Below are positions 1 through 10,313 of a stretch of 35,911 bases of DNA, one piece after another. The position numbers and the translations under genes were made by a program. Source of the DNA: Thermoanaerobaculia bacterium (lineage in GTDB: Bacteria; Acidobacteriota; Thermoanaerobaculia; Multivoradales; JAGPDF01). The first letter of the stretch is position 1. The number at the start of each line of letters is the position of its first letter. The notes beneath the pieces were generated by a model. That model was not told where the DNA came from and searched no databases. It saw nothing but the letters and a program-made list of their open reading frames with translations. The stretch spans positions 1 to 35,911 of the forward strand of contig JAIOJQ010000267.1 of NCBI GenBank assembly GCA_019911865.1. The letters run 5' to 3'.

Positions 1-1
1 C

Positions 2-1108
2 TTCGCCGACGGCATCGACGACGACAGCGGCGGCGACGTCACCGGCGTCACCGCCGGCGCCGGGCTCTCCGGCGGCGGTGCTTCCGGCAACGTCACGGTC
101 GCCGTCGACTTCGCGCAGGCGCAGTCGCGCGTGACCGGAACATGCGCCGCGGGCTCCTCGATCCGCCTCGTCGCCGCCGACGGCACCGTCACCTGCGAAA
201 CCGACGACGACAGCGGCGGCGACGTCACCGGCGTCACCGCCGGCGCCGGGCTCTCCGGCGGCGGCACCAGCGGCAACGTCACGGTCGCGGCCAACTTCGC
301 CGGCAGCGGTTCCTCTTCGACCGTCGCGCGCTCCGATCACGACCACGCGGGGAGCTACTGGGTCGCCTCCTCCGCATTCGGACTCCGGGTCGACAACCAG
401 TCGACCGCCGGCTCCTCCCTCATCGGCTGGTCGACGGCGAACAGCGGCTCGGCCCGAGGTCTCGAGGGTCGATCCAGCTCGACGGCGGGAACCGGCGTCT
501 ACGGTTCCGCCCCGCAACCCGGTTGGGCGGGCTACTTCAACGGCAACGTCTCCGTCGTCGCCACGCTGTCGAAGGGCGCCGGCTCGTTCAAGATCGACCA
601 CCCGCTCGATCCCGCCAACAAGTACCTCTACCACTCCTTCGTCGAATCGCCCGACATGATGAACGTCTACAACGGCAACGTCACGACCGACGCCGCCGGC
701 TTCGCCACGGTCGAGCTGCCCGAGTGGTTCGAGGCGCTCAACCGCGACTTCCGGTATCAACTGACGGTGCTCGGCAACGGCGCATGGTCGCGCGCGCGCG
801 TCGTGCGCGGTGTCGAAGGCAACCGTTTCGTGATCGAGACCGAAGTTCCCGCGACCGAGGTCTCCTGGCAGGTGACCGGCATCCGCCACGACCCCTTCGC
901 CGAAAAGAACCGGATCCCGGTCGAGCAGGAGAAGCCCGCGGCCGAGCGCGGGCTCTATCTGCACCCGGAGGCCTGGGGCCTGCCGCCGGAAGAGGGGGTC
1001 GACCTGGGCGAGCGCGACGCCGGCGCTCAGGGAATCGAGGAGCTCCAGAAGAACAGCTCCTCGCCCTCGAATCCGTCGCAGAAGACGCCGACGGGGTTGA
1101 AGCAGTAG
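2..1108 (+). CDS. Surface/tail-fibre-like repeat protein, 5' truncated by the window edge
   Basis: Frame is open from base 2 through the GTG at 131. Two copies of [29 protein letters not shown], then a conserved-looking C-terminal region [62 protein letters not shown]...[14 protein letters not shown]. Confidence 0.8.
   Translation, partial: FADGIDDDSGGDVTGVTAGAGLSGGGASGNVTVAVDFAQAQSRVTGTCAAGSSIRLVAADGTVTCETDDDSGGDVTGVTAGAGLSGGGTSGNVTVAANFAGSGSSSTVARSDHDHAGSYWVASSAFGLRVDNQSTAGSSLIGWSTANSGSARGLEGRSSSTAGTGVYGSAPQPGWAGYFNGNVSVVATLSKGAGSFKIDHPLDPANKYLYHSFVESPDMMNVYNGNVTTDAAGFATVELPEWFEALNRDFRYQLTVLGNGAWSRARVVRGVEGNRFVIETEVPATEVSWQVTGIRHDPFAEKNRIPVEQEKPAAERGLYLHPEAWGLPPEEGVDLGERDAGAQGIEELQKNSSSPSNPSQKTPTGLKQ
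17..289 (+). repeat. Two near-identical ~87-bp direct repeats (17..103 and 203..289; 186-bp period) encoding [28 protein letters not shown]
   Basis: Direct comparison of the two segments; they differ mainly at the GAS/GTS codons. Confidence 0.85.
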
Positions 1109-1872
1109 GCGTTGCTGTTCACCATCAGATAGACGCCGACGAAGTCCGACCCGCCGGGGGGGAGCGTCAACGAGTACTGCCAACCGCCGGTGAAGTCGCC
1201 CGGTCCGAACGGCAGTCCGCTGTTGTCGAAGTCGGTGACGGCGGCATCCGAGAGCAACGCCGCGACGCCCGTGGCGGTGCTCCAGGGCCGCACCAGGAAG
1301 CCCGTCCAGGGATGCGGTGACAGGTAGTAGGCGACGTTGCCGGAGGGGTCCGTCAGCTCGATCATGGAATACGGCGTGTACTGGCGCCACGCCGCGGAGT
1401 CCGAGCCCGGACCGGCCAGGTCGAAGTCGGCGAGGTGGAAGATCTCGAGCTCGAGTGGATCCTGGCTGCTGAGGTTCTCGATCGACAGCATCGTCGCGAC
1501 GTACCCGCTCGCGAATCCGAAGATCGAGGTCGTGTCGTACAAGGAGGTGTTCTCGGTCGCCGCGAAGAGCCCGCGGCCTGCGACGTCGTTCCAATGGATC
1601 GTGGAGGAACTGCCCGTGTAGTCCTGGGAGTCGGGCACCGAGAACGCCGTCTCCTGCGTGTCGCCGGCGACCCGGAACCACCAACCGGTTTCGAACAGGT
1701 GGTCCTGGGAGAGGGTGGCGCTCACGCCGGTGAAGTTCGCGGCCGGACTCGTGTCCCAGGGGGTTGCCCCCCGGACGAACGTGGCGGGCGGGTCGGTGAT
1801 GGTGCCCTGACCCAGAGCGGCCGAGGTCGACAGAACTGCCAGCGCGAGCGTCCAACCGAAAGCGCGATGCAT
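1027..1872 (-). CDS. Secreted protein of unknown function with C-terminal [17 protein letters not shown] motif
   Basis: In-frame ATG at 1872 followed by a signal peptide ([22 protein letters not shown]). The upstream part of ORF 1027..2685 overlaps the plus-strand kelch gene and looks non-coding. Confidence 0.75.
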   Translation of the reverse strand: MHRAFGWTLALAVLSTSAALGQGTITDPPATFVRGATPWDTSPAANFTGVSATLSQDHLFETGWWFRVAGDTQETAFSVPDSQDYTGSSSTIHWNDVAGRGLFAATENTSLYDTTSIFGFASGYVATMLSIENLSSQDPLELEIFHLADFDLAGPGSDSAAWRQYTPYSMIELTDPSGNVAYYLSPHPWTGFLVRPWSTATGVAALLSDAAVTDFDNSGLPFGPGDFTGGWQYSLTLPPGGSDFVGVYLMVNSNAYCFNPVGVFCDGFEGEELFFWSSSIP

Positions 1873-2016
1873 GAGCCACTCCTCCGATGGGGAAAACGAC
1901 ACCTTCAGCCTACGCCGAGCGGTGGGTGCTGTCCACCGGATTCTCTTCGGTGGTCCCGTCGTGACTTGCTCCCGGAGGGCAGGTAGACTCCCGCGCCACA
2001 CCGGAGGAGTTCTTCC

Positions 2017-5000
2017 ATGATCGTTCGCCGTGTCCGCTGCGTGCGTGGGGTCTTTCGAGTTCCCCTGGCTGCGATCCCCCTGTTCCTGTTTGCCTGGACC
2101 CCGGCCGATCCGGCGGGCGCCTCGGCGGGCACCCCGGCGCTCGGCACCGCCGAGCGCGTCGAGTGCCTGGAGCGGATCGAGCGAGTCCTCTGGTCGCACC
2201 GCATCTGGCCGGACGCCAACCCGGGACCCCGGCCGGCGCCGGAGTCCCGGGTGGACCGCAGGGCGCTCGCCGCGCGCGTGCGCCGGGATCTCGCCGCGGA
2301 CGCGGAGCTCGCGCGCCGGAGGGGGCACGGGATCTCGGCCGGCGAGCTCCAGGCCGAGCTCGACCGGATGGCGCGCGCCAGTCTCGACCGGAAGCTCCTC
2401 GGCGAGCTCTTCGACGCGCTCGATCGCGACCCCCTCCTCGCCGCCGAGTGTCTCGCCCGGCCGGCATTGACGGCTCGGTTGCTGAGCGCGGACGCAGCCC
2501 TCCAGCTCCGGATCGAGTCCCGCGCTCGCGCGGGATCGGCCGCGCCGCCGGCGGGGGCTGCGGCCATCGCCGGCGCGCCCCCCGCGCTGCCGGATCTGCC
2601 CGCAGGGGCGTGTACCCTCGACACCTGGACTCCGCTGGCAACGCCTCCGAATCCGAGCGCCAACGCCAGGGTCCTGCCGAGTCACGTCTGGACCGGCACG
2701 GAGATGATCGTCTGGGGGGGGGCGGAAGCGGCGGCGTTCTGCTGACGACCGGCCTGCGCTACACGCCGGCGCTGGACAGCTGGCAGACGATCAGTATCGC
2801 GGGGGCGCCGACCGGCCGGTACGGAGAGCGGGCGGTGTGGACCGGCTCGGAGATGATCGTCTGGGGCGGGGCCGCGACCGGAACCCAGGTGAACACGGGG
2901 GGCCGGTACTCGCCGGGGTCGGACAGCTGGACGGCCACGCCCACCTCCGGTGCACCTTCGGCGCGCGAACGTCCTGCGATGGTCTGGTCGGGCAGTGAGG
3001 TCATCGTCTGGGGTGGCTACCACAGCTCCTCGGGATCCCTCGGCGACGGGCGGCGTTTCTCCCCGTCGAACGGGCTCTGGCTTCCGATTACCGCCACAGG
3101 TGCGCCTGCGGCGCGCCACAACCATGCTGGCGCATGGAGCGGTTCGCGGATGCTGGTGTGGGGCGGGAGCCTCCTGACGGTTCGTACCAATACCGGGGGC
3201 TCGTACGACCCGGCAACCGACACGTGGGCCGCAATCTCGACGAGCTCGGCACCTTCGGCGCGTGACTGGCCCCTGATGGCCTGGACCGGGGACGAAGCCG
3301 TGATCTGGGGGGGATCGGATGGCAGCGCCCTCGCGACGGGGGGGATCTACTCGCCGGCGTCCGACAGTTGGACGGCGACGAGCTCCGTGGCGGCGCCGGC
3401 GCCTCGAACCGGACTCGAGTGGACTCCGGTCGCCTCGGACCAGGAGTTCATCATCTGGGGAGGAGCGGCGCCGAGCTACAACGAGGGCGGACGCCTCGAC
3501 CCGGAGATGAACATCTGGTCGGCCATGACCTCCACGGGAGCCCCCTCCGGGCGGGGCGGGCACGCGGACGTCTGGACGGGCGAGGCTTACCTGGTCTGGG
3601 GCGGCAGCCTCAGTGGCACCGTCCTGGCGGACGGCGCCGCGTACTGCGCGCCGAGTGACACGGCGGCGCCCACGGGGCCGGCGAACTTCCTGGCGCTGCC
3701 GCCGCACTTCGAGTTCGGCTGGGCGACCGATCCGAACCTGACGCTCGAATGGTCCGGCGCTGCGGACGCCGGGGGCTCGGGACTCGAAGGCTACGTGGTC
3801 CTGGTCGACGGCTCCGCCAACACCGATCCCGGGACCACGGTGAACGTGCCGCACACGGCCGATCCGCACGATTTCCAGGCCGTCCTGCCGAGCGGCCAGT
3901 CGTACGCCCACCTGCGCGTCTGCGACGAAGCGGGCAACTGCGGGGCGCCGCTCCATGCCGGGCCCTACGGGCTCGACCAGCAGGCGCCGAGCGCGCTGTC
4001 CGGGCTGACCAGCACCACGCACGCGGCGGGCGTGCCGAGCAACGTGGCGGTGATCGCCACCACCTGGGATCCCGGCAGCGACGTCCCGTCCGGCGTCGCC
4101 GGGTACGTCTGGACCTTCACCAGCGCACCGAGCTGGACCTGCGCGGGACCGATCCTGGGCACGCCGCCGGGAGCGACCTCGAACCCGCTGGTGTCCGGAA
4201 CCTGGTATTTCCACGTCTGTGCCGCCGACTACGCGGGGAATCCCGGCCCGGTGGCGACGCTCGGGCCGTTCCTTCTCGACCACGAGGGCGCCCAAGTGAC
4301 CGCCGTCGGCAGCGTTGCGGACTCGGGCGACGGCCAGGTGGCGGCCGGCGAGCTGCTCGTGACCGGACCGACCCAGCTGCTGCTCGAGTTCACCGAGCCG
4401 CTCGATCCGCTCGCCGCCGAGGACGAAGCGTCGTATCTCGTCGTGGGCGCCGGCGCCAACGGAATCCTCGAGACCTCCGGCTGCCTCGCGGGGCCCGGGG
4501 GCGACGACGTGGCGGTTCCGGTCGATCTCGCGACGTTTTCCAGCGCACCTGCGTTCTCCGCGCTGCGCCTCGACGGGCGACGGGCGTTGCCGCTCGGCGG
4601 CTACCGCTCGTTCGGGTGCTCGGTTCTCGAGGATCTCGCGGGCAACGCGCTCGACGGCGACGGGCTGCCGGGCAACGGCGAGGATTTCGCCCTCGACTTC
4701 GCGGTGCGCGCCACGAACCTGCTCGAGAATCCCAACTTCGACGGCGATCTCGGCGGCTGGCAGCTGTCGGCCACCGGTTCGGGCGTGGTTTCGTACGCCG
4801 CGGCCGACGCCGACGGGCACAGCGTCTCGGGATCGGCCGGCGTGTCGGCGTCGCCCTCGGGGCCCGAGCAGGCCGGCTTCGATCAGTGCGTGACCCTCGC
4901 TGCCAGCGCCGATCATCTCGTCGACGGCAGCTGGACGGTGACCGGAGGCGACGCCTTCTCGCCCGAGCTCGTGGTGACCGCGAGCTTCTTCGCCTCCGCG

Positions 5001-5261
5001 ACCTGCGGCGGAGTGCCGTTGAGCACCTCCGAGCAGCTCGCTGCGGTCGGTACGACTTCGGCTACGTGGATTCCCTTCGCCAGCCGCCTCGTGGCACCCG
5101 CCGGCGCGGTCACGGCCCGACTGGGCCTCTCGGTGCGGGCGGCCTCGCTGGTCGCCTACCAGGCGAAGATCGACCGGCTCGTCTTCGACGACGGCGGGAT
5201 CTTCGCCGACGGATTCGAGAGCGGCGACTGGTCGCGCTGGAGCTCCTCGTGGCCACCCTGA
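2017..5261 (+). pseudogene. Kelch-like beta-propeller secreted protein with C-terminal FADGFESGDWSRWSSSWPP; reading frame interrupted in a G9 tract (2714..2722)
   Basis: 2017..2745 encodes the N-terminus and the start of kelch repeat 1 (HVWTGTEMIVWGG) and then stops. The -1 frame (ORF 2163..5261) continues LLTTGLRYTPALDSW with six more WxGxExIVWGG repeats. May be a pseudogene, slippage, phase variation or sequencing error. Confidence 0.75.
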
Positions 5262-5489
5262 GGCGGCCGCGCCGAGCGCCGGTGGGTTCGACTACGATCG
5301 AATCGAAGGTCCTCGCTGTCGAAGCGCGGGGCTCGGTCCGGATGCGCCCGCAGACGGTGAGCCGAGAGTGATTCTCGGCCAGCCTCGAGGATACCCGGGT
5401 ACCGACCGCGGGCCGCACCCTTGCTACACTCGCCGGCAAGCAAGCCTGGTCGCAAGCGAGCCGTCCGTATCGAACCCGGAGGGAGCACA

Positions 5490-6740
5490 ATGAACTCGCG
5501 AATCGCCTCACGCCTCTCGAGTCTGATCATCGTGTTGTGGCTGCCGGCGGCTGCAGATGCGCAGGAAGACGCTGCTTTCGCCTCCTTCCAGTTCAATCGC
5601 TCTCTGCCCGGAGCCAGAAGTCTGGCGATGGGCGGAGCGTTCGTGGCCCTTGCTGACGACGCCACGACCGCTTACTCGAACCCCGCGGGCCTGACGATTC
5701 TCGAACGACCGGAGATCTCGCTCGAGGGGCGCTCCTGGAGCACCAGCAGCGTCTATTCGAATTCCGGCGTCGCCCGCCCGGCGACGCCGTTCGGCGACTT
5801 CACCTTCGGCGAGGCGAGTCAGGATGTGACCGGCTTCTCTTTCCTCTCCTATGTCTATGCGAAGCAGGGCGCGCCCTGGGCAATCGCGCTCTACCGCCAC
5901 GAGCTGGTCAACTACGAATCCGGATTCCGCAGCGACGGGGTGATCAAGAACCAGGCCGGCGAGCTGTTCGGCCCGTTCCAGTTCTCGACCGATCTCGCCA
6001 TCGACAATTACGGGGTTTCTGCAGCGTGGCGGCTGAGCGAAGTCCTGCGAGTTGGCCTCGGGATTTCCTCCTTCTCGTTCGATCTCGATTCGGCGCAGGA
6101 GATCTTCCGCGATCCACCGAACGACGACCAACTTCTACTCACGGCATCGAAGAGAGGGAAAGACAAAGATGTTGTCTTCAACTTCGGAGTACTGTGGCAG
6201 CTGAGTACCGACTGGTCGATCGGCGCTGCCTACCGCCAGGGTCCGACCTTCGCCTTTGACGAGCGATTTCCGGGCGCCTACGATGTGGAGAGCGAATTCT
6301 CGGTCCCGGACCAGGCCGCAATCGGGCTCGCGTATCAACCGGACGACCGCCTGACGCTGCTCTTCGAGTACGACCGGGTGGAGTATTCGGCCCTGCTGGA
6401 GGGCAACCGACTCGGAACTCCGCCGGAGGGGCGCTTTCTGCTCGAAGATGCGGACGAGTTCCGGATCGGTCTCGAATATCTCTTCCTCCTCTCGAAGGGA
6501 GACTCGCTGGCGCTCATGGCAGGTGCGTGGCAGGACCCGGATCACACCGTGGTCTTCGAAGGTGAGTGCGTCAGGGAATCGACGTGCTTCCGCAAGGCCT
6601 ACTTCCAGGACGTCGGCGACGACGAAATCCACTACTCGGCCGGGATCGGGGTGAAGCTCGACCGGATCGAGATCGATCTCGGAGCGGACGTGTCCGACCG
6701 AATCGACACGATCTCCCTTTCGACCGTCGTGAGGTTCTGA
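5490..6740 (+). CDS. Outer-membrane protein, OMPP1/FadL/TodX-like
   Basis: Start ATG 5490 with GGAGGGA upstream; signal peptide; SLPGARSLAMGGAFVALADDATTAYSNPAGLTILERPEIS is typical of the FadL/OMPP1 N-terminus; ends in ...TVVRF like an OM beta-barrel. Confidence 0.8.
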   Translation: MNSRIASRLSSLIIVLWLPAAADAQEDAAFASFQFNRSLPGARSLAMGGAFVALADDATTAYSNPAGLTILERPEISLEGRSWSTSSVYSNSGVARPATPFGDFTFGEASQDVTGFSFLSYVYAKQGAPWAIALYRHELVNYESGFRSDGVIKNQAGELFGPFQFSTDLAIDNYGVSAAWRLSEVLRVGLGISSFSFDLDSAQEIFRDPPNDDQLLLTASKRGKDKDVVFNFGVLWQLSTDWSIGAAYRQGPTFAFDERFPGAYDVESEFSVPDQAAIGLAYQPDDRLTLLFEYDRVEYSALLEGNRLGTPPEGRFLLEDADEFRIGLEYLFLLSKGDSLALMAGAWQDPDHTVVFEGECVRESTCFRKAYFQDVGDDEIHYSAGIGVKLDRIEIDLGADVSDRIDTISLSTVVRF

Positions 6741-6754
6741 AGCAGAGAACTCTC

Positions 6755-9700
6755 GTGCGCCGACGGGCCTGCGCTCGTTTCGCGACGTTGACGTGCCTCC
6801 TCGCTGCGGCATTCTTCGTACCGCCGTCGAACGCCGAAGAAGACGCGAGCTACAGCCGCACCTACCGCTCGGGCCGTCTCGCTCATCTCGCCGGGAGTCA
6901 CCGCAACGCGGTCATCCTGCTCCTCGAAGCAATCTCGAGGCATCCCGTCGAAGGGGAGCCCTGGGTCCGCCTCTACGGGCGCAATCGCGCTCCATACCTT
7001 CCGCACTACTACCTCGGCGCCTCGCTCTTCGAGCTCGGGGAATACGCAGCGGCGCTTCGCGCGTTCGGGGAGTCGGAACGTCAGGGTGCGGTGCTCGAAG
7101 CCGAGGAGGCGCGAACACTCCGTGCGTACCGGGAGGTCTTGCGGACAGAGATCGTTCCGGCCCTGCTGACGGACACGCGCGCAGAGGCTGCTGCCGTTCG
7201 CCGACTGTTGGCGGATGTGGAGACTATTGTTGACCCGAGAAGTCCGGAAGCGGAACGAACCGTGAATCAGGCACGGACTCGGCTCGCGGCGATCGACCTC
7301 GAGATCGGGAACCTGGGTGCGAGCGGCGACCTGGAGGCGTTCCGTACTGCCGGAGAGTCGCTCGCGAAGGTCGAGAAGGAACTTTCCGCGGTGCTCGTGA
7401 CTGCGGAACGATCCCGACGGAGTTCCGCGCTGCGAAGGCGGGACGAGCGTCTTGCAGAGCTCCTGACAGCCGACCGGGCGGAGTGCGATCGGCAGCGTTT
7501 CCGATCCCTGACGGAGGTCCTGGAGAGCGATCTTCCCCTGGATGGTCGGCGCGAAATCTTCGCGCGTCTCGAGCTTGCGGATGCGGCGGTCGCGTGCGCC
7601 GAAATCGCAGGCGCGCGACGGGAGCTCGAGCGCATCGCTGCGCGGCTCGTCTCGCAGGGCGTCCGGGCCGAGCGAACCACCGATCTCGAGAGTCGAGCTG
7701 CGGCGCTGGCCGCCGAGATCGACCGTCGGGAGAAGGAAGCGGCTTGGGAGGAATGGATCGATCTTGCAGGGTCCGCGAATTGCGAGGTCGAGACGATGGA
7801 CCGACTGGAACGCTTGGCAGACGCGAATCTCGCACGCTGGCCCGCGACACCGGAGAGTCTCGTGTCGGCACCACACCTCGAGCTCGCCAGTCTGCGACTC
7901 TCCTGCGGCGATCTCGACGCTGCGGAAGCCCTTTTCGCCGCGGCGGAGGCGGCGCACGAAGGAGACGAAGCCGAGCGAAGGGAGATGGCCGACGCTCTCG
8001 CCGCGAGCCGCGAGAGCCGCGCTCGGCAGCGACGGCTCGACGAGGTCACGAGGAGCGTCGATCTTGCGCTCGGTCGTCTGACGGGCAGATCCGCCTGTGC
8101 TTCGGATGTCCTGGTCGAGGGTAGAGAGCTGCGCGCCGAACTCGCGGGAGTAGAGGATATCGAGGCCCGGGTCATCGCGTCTCTCGACCTCGGCCTGGCA
8201 CGTGCTTCGCTGGCCTGTGGCGACCTCGACGGTGCCGCTCTTCATCTCGCGGCAGTAGAGAACCAGCCGGCCGCCGGGAGCGCAGAGACGGAGGCGCTGG
8301 CTTTCGAAATCGGCGCGCGCCGACTGGCCGCGGCGCGGGAAGCAGAGCAAACGGACTCGCTGGCCCGTCTCGACGCGGCACTGGAGCTCCTTTCGAACGG
8401 TTCGTGTTCGGCAACGGCGATCACGTTGCTCGAAGGCCTGGACCGGGAAGGCTGGCGGGGCGGGGCGAGCCATCCGCCGGAGATCGTCCTCTTGTCGCTC
8501 GTTCGCGCTCGGCTTGCGTGTCGAGATATTCAAGCCGCCGCGATGCTCCTGGCACGACCAGAGCTGACGAGTCCGGCGATCTCCGAGTTCAGCTCGGCAC
8601 TGCGGGCGGAAGTCCGGGCGCTGGAATTCGCGGCGGCACGGTCTGCACGCCGAAGCGCTCTCGAGGCCGATATCGGCTCGCGACTCTCGGAGGTCTCCGG
8701 CGAAGGGTGCCGAGAGGCTGGCTGGCGCGCGCTCCAGGCGGTCGTCGAAAGCAACGCACGCGAGCTTGCAGGGCTGGAGATTCCCGTCACCCCGTACTAT
8801 GTCGAGCTGGCGCGCGCCCAGCTCGCTTGCGGCGAACTCGAGGCGGCTTCCGCCGCGCTTGCCGTCGCCCGGGCCCGGGGTGCAGATGCCCGTGTCGAAG
8901 GTCTTTCCTCTGTTGTGGCCAGAGAACTGTCACGGCGCCTGGAGCGGGAGCGTTGGGAAGGGTTGCTCGAGCGGTATGTGGAAGCCGTAATGGCTGTTGA
9001 TCTCGATCAGTGCGAGCGGACCGCGGTCGAAGCGCTGCTCGAGGTGGCTGCCCTTTCGGCCGAGGACCCGCTGCTGCGCTGGATCGGCGACATCTCGGGT
9101 GTTTCGCATTCCGCGCGAATAGATCTCGCCCGCGCTCTTGCCAGCTGTGGCGAGGTCGAAAGGGCTCGGAGCGAGCTGCGGCGAGCTTCCGCGTTGGATG
9201 GAGGCGTCGATCCTGCCGTGCAGCGAGAGGTCGAGCGACGTTTGCTCGAGCGGGAGGCGCGCAAGCTCTATCGCGGCAGGTATGCACTTCTGGTGGGAGC
9301 CAGCGACTACGCTCGCCATCGCGGTGGTTGGTGGAATCTCGACGGCGTCCGCCGGGACGTGGAGTCCATCGGCGCCGCACTCGGGGCCGCGGGCTTCGAC
9401 GCGGTGCGGGTCGTCGAAGCCCCTGCGACGGCCGTCAGAATCCGCGCGGCGGTCGAGTCGTTTCTCGTCGAGTTCGGCGGCGCGGATAATCTGCTGCTCT
9501 TCTATTTCGCCGGACACGGCGAAACGCTCAGCGGTCGGCTCGCGCAGGACGACGGCAGCTACGACTTCAAGGCGGGCTACTTCGTTCCCGAGGACGCGCC
9601 GAGACCGAACGGTACCGGAGATTCGCGCGATCGCTTTCTCGAGCTGGCCGTGGGAATGGACGAGGTCGACCGGTGGGCGCGTTCGATCGTGGCCAAGCAC

Positions 9701-10300
9701 GTCTTGTTCCTTTTCGATACCTGCTTTTCGGGTACCGTTTTCCGCGCGGTCGCGCGCGGTCGCGGTCTCTTGCTCGTCGACGGGGAGGGAAAGAACGAGG
9801 GTTCGGCTCTCCCTCCACTCGTGCTGGCGCGCGCCTCGAAGCCGGTTCGACTTTTCGCTACGGCCGGCGCGGAGGATCAGGTGGTACCCGACGAAAGCGT
9901 CTTTCGCCGCTTGCTGGTGGAGGCGCTCGCGGGACTTCGCCCGGATGCGGACTTCACCCGTGATGGATTTCTGATGGGGCGAGAGCTGTGCCTATTCCTC
10001 GAAGATCAGGTCGCGATCGAGACTGGAAACATGCAGACTCCGCAGTGCGGCACGATGCCGCCGCCGTTCAACGAGGGAGACGTGATCTTCGGGTTGCCCG
10101 CCGGTAACCGTGAGGCGGAGACGTCGAGACGCGAGGAACTCCGACAGGACGCTGCAGCATGGCGCAGTGCTCGCTCGGAGCGGGACGGGATCGAACGTTA
10201 CCTGGAGCGTTTCCCCGCGGGCCGTTTCGCGGGAATCGCGCGCCTCCTCGCCCTCCGGGTTGGCGCGAGCGCGATCGCCGGGGCACCACGGTCTCCTTGA
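6755..10300 (+). CDS. Exported helical-repeat protein with C-terminal caspase-family (peptidase C14) domain
   Basis: Likely GTG start at 6755 with signal peptide VRRRACARFATLTCLLAAAFFVPPSNAEE; long alpha-helical repeat region; C-terminal GRYALLVGASDYA...LLLFYFAGHGET (His codon 9515..9517)...HVLFLFDTCFSGTVF (Cys codon 9722..9724), the C14 catalytic dyad. Confidence 0.85.
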   Translation: MRRRACARFATLTCLLAAAFFVPPSNAEEDASYSRTYRSGRLAHLAGSHRNAVILLLEAISRHPVEGEPWVRLYGRNRAPYLPHYYLGASLFELGEYAAALRAFGESERQGAVLEAEEARTLRAYREVLRTEIVPALLTDTRAEAAAVRRLLADVETIVDPRSPEAERTVNQARTRLAAIDLEIGNLGASGDLEAFRTAGESLAKVEKELSAVLVTAERSRRSSALRRRDERLAELLTADRAECDRQRFRSLTEVLESDLPLDGRREIFARLELADAAVACAEIAGARRELERIAARLVSQGVRAERTTDLESRAAALAAEIDRREKEAAWEEWIDLAGSANCEVETMDRLERLADANLARWPATPESLVSAPHLELASLRLSCGDLDAAEALFAAAEAAHEGDEAERREMADALAASRESRARQRRLDEVTRSVDLALGRLTGRSACASDVLVEGRELRAELAGVEDIEARVIASLDLGLARASLACGDLDGAALHLAAVENQPAAGSAETEALAFEIGARRLAAAREAEQTDSLARLDAALELLSNGSCSATAITLLEGLDREGWRGGASHPPEIVLLSLVRARLACRDIQAAAMLLARPELTSPAISEFSSALRAEVRALEFAAARSARRSALEADIGSRLSEVSGEGCREAGWRALQAVVESNARELAGLEIPVTPYYVELARAQLACGELEAASAALAVARARGADARVEGLSSVVARELSRRLERERWEGLLERYVEAVMAVDLDQCERTAVEALLEVAALSAEDPLLRWIGDISGVSHSARIDLARALASCGEVERARSELRRASALDGGVDPAVQREVERRLLEREARKLYRGRYALLVGASDYARHRGGWWNLDGVRRDVESIGAALGAAGFDAVRVVEAPATAVRIRAAVESFLVEFGGADNLLLFYFAGHGETLSGRLAQDDGSYDFKAGYFVPEDAPRPNGTGDSRDRFLELAVGMDEVDRWARSIVAKHVLFLFDTCFSGTVFRAVARGRGLLLVDGEGKNEGSALPPLVLARASKPVRLFATAGAEDQVVPDESVFRRLLVEALAGLRPDADFTRDGFLMGRELCLFLEDQVAIETGNMQTPQCGTMPPPFNEGDVIFGLPAGNREAETSRREELRQDAAAWRSARSERDGIERYLERFPAGRFAGIARLLALRVGASAIAGAPRSP
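7466..9262 (+). repeat. Six degenerate ~100-aa helical protein repeats, each with two conserved Cys
   Basis: Second-Cys motifs: VACAEIAGARREL, LSCGDLDAAEALF, LACGDLDGAALHL, LACRDIQAAAMLL, LACGELEAASAAL, ASCGEVERARSEL. First-Cys motifs: AECDRQR, ANCEVET, SACASDV, GSCSATA, EGCREAG, DQCERTA. Confidence 0.75.
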
Positions 10301-10313
10301 TTCCGGGCGGGCT

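Noticed and set aside
2682-4916. 744-aa minus-strand ORF opposite the kelch protein
   Set aside because: Shadow ORF in high-GC DNA; the plus strand shows periodic WGG repeats and the C-terminal motif.
5361-5379. Hairpin GCCGAGA-GTGAT-TCTCGGC after the kelch gene as an intrinsic terminator
   Set aside because: Only a 7-bp stem and no T tract; too weak to call on sequence alone.
6632-8533. 633-aa minus-strand ORF opposite the caspase repeat region
   Set aside because: No signal or domain motifs; the plus frame has periodic repeats and runs into an intact C14 domain.
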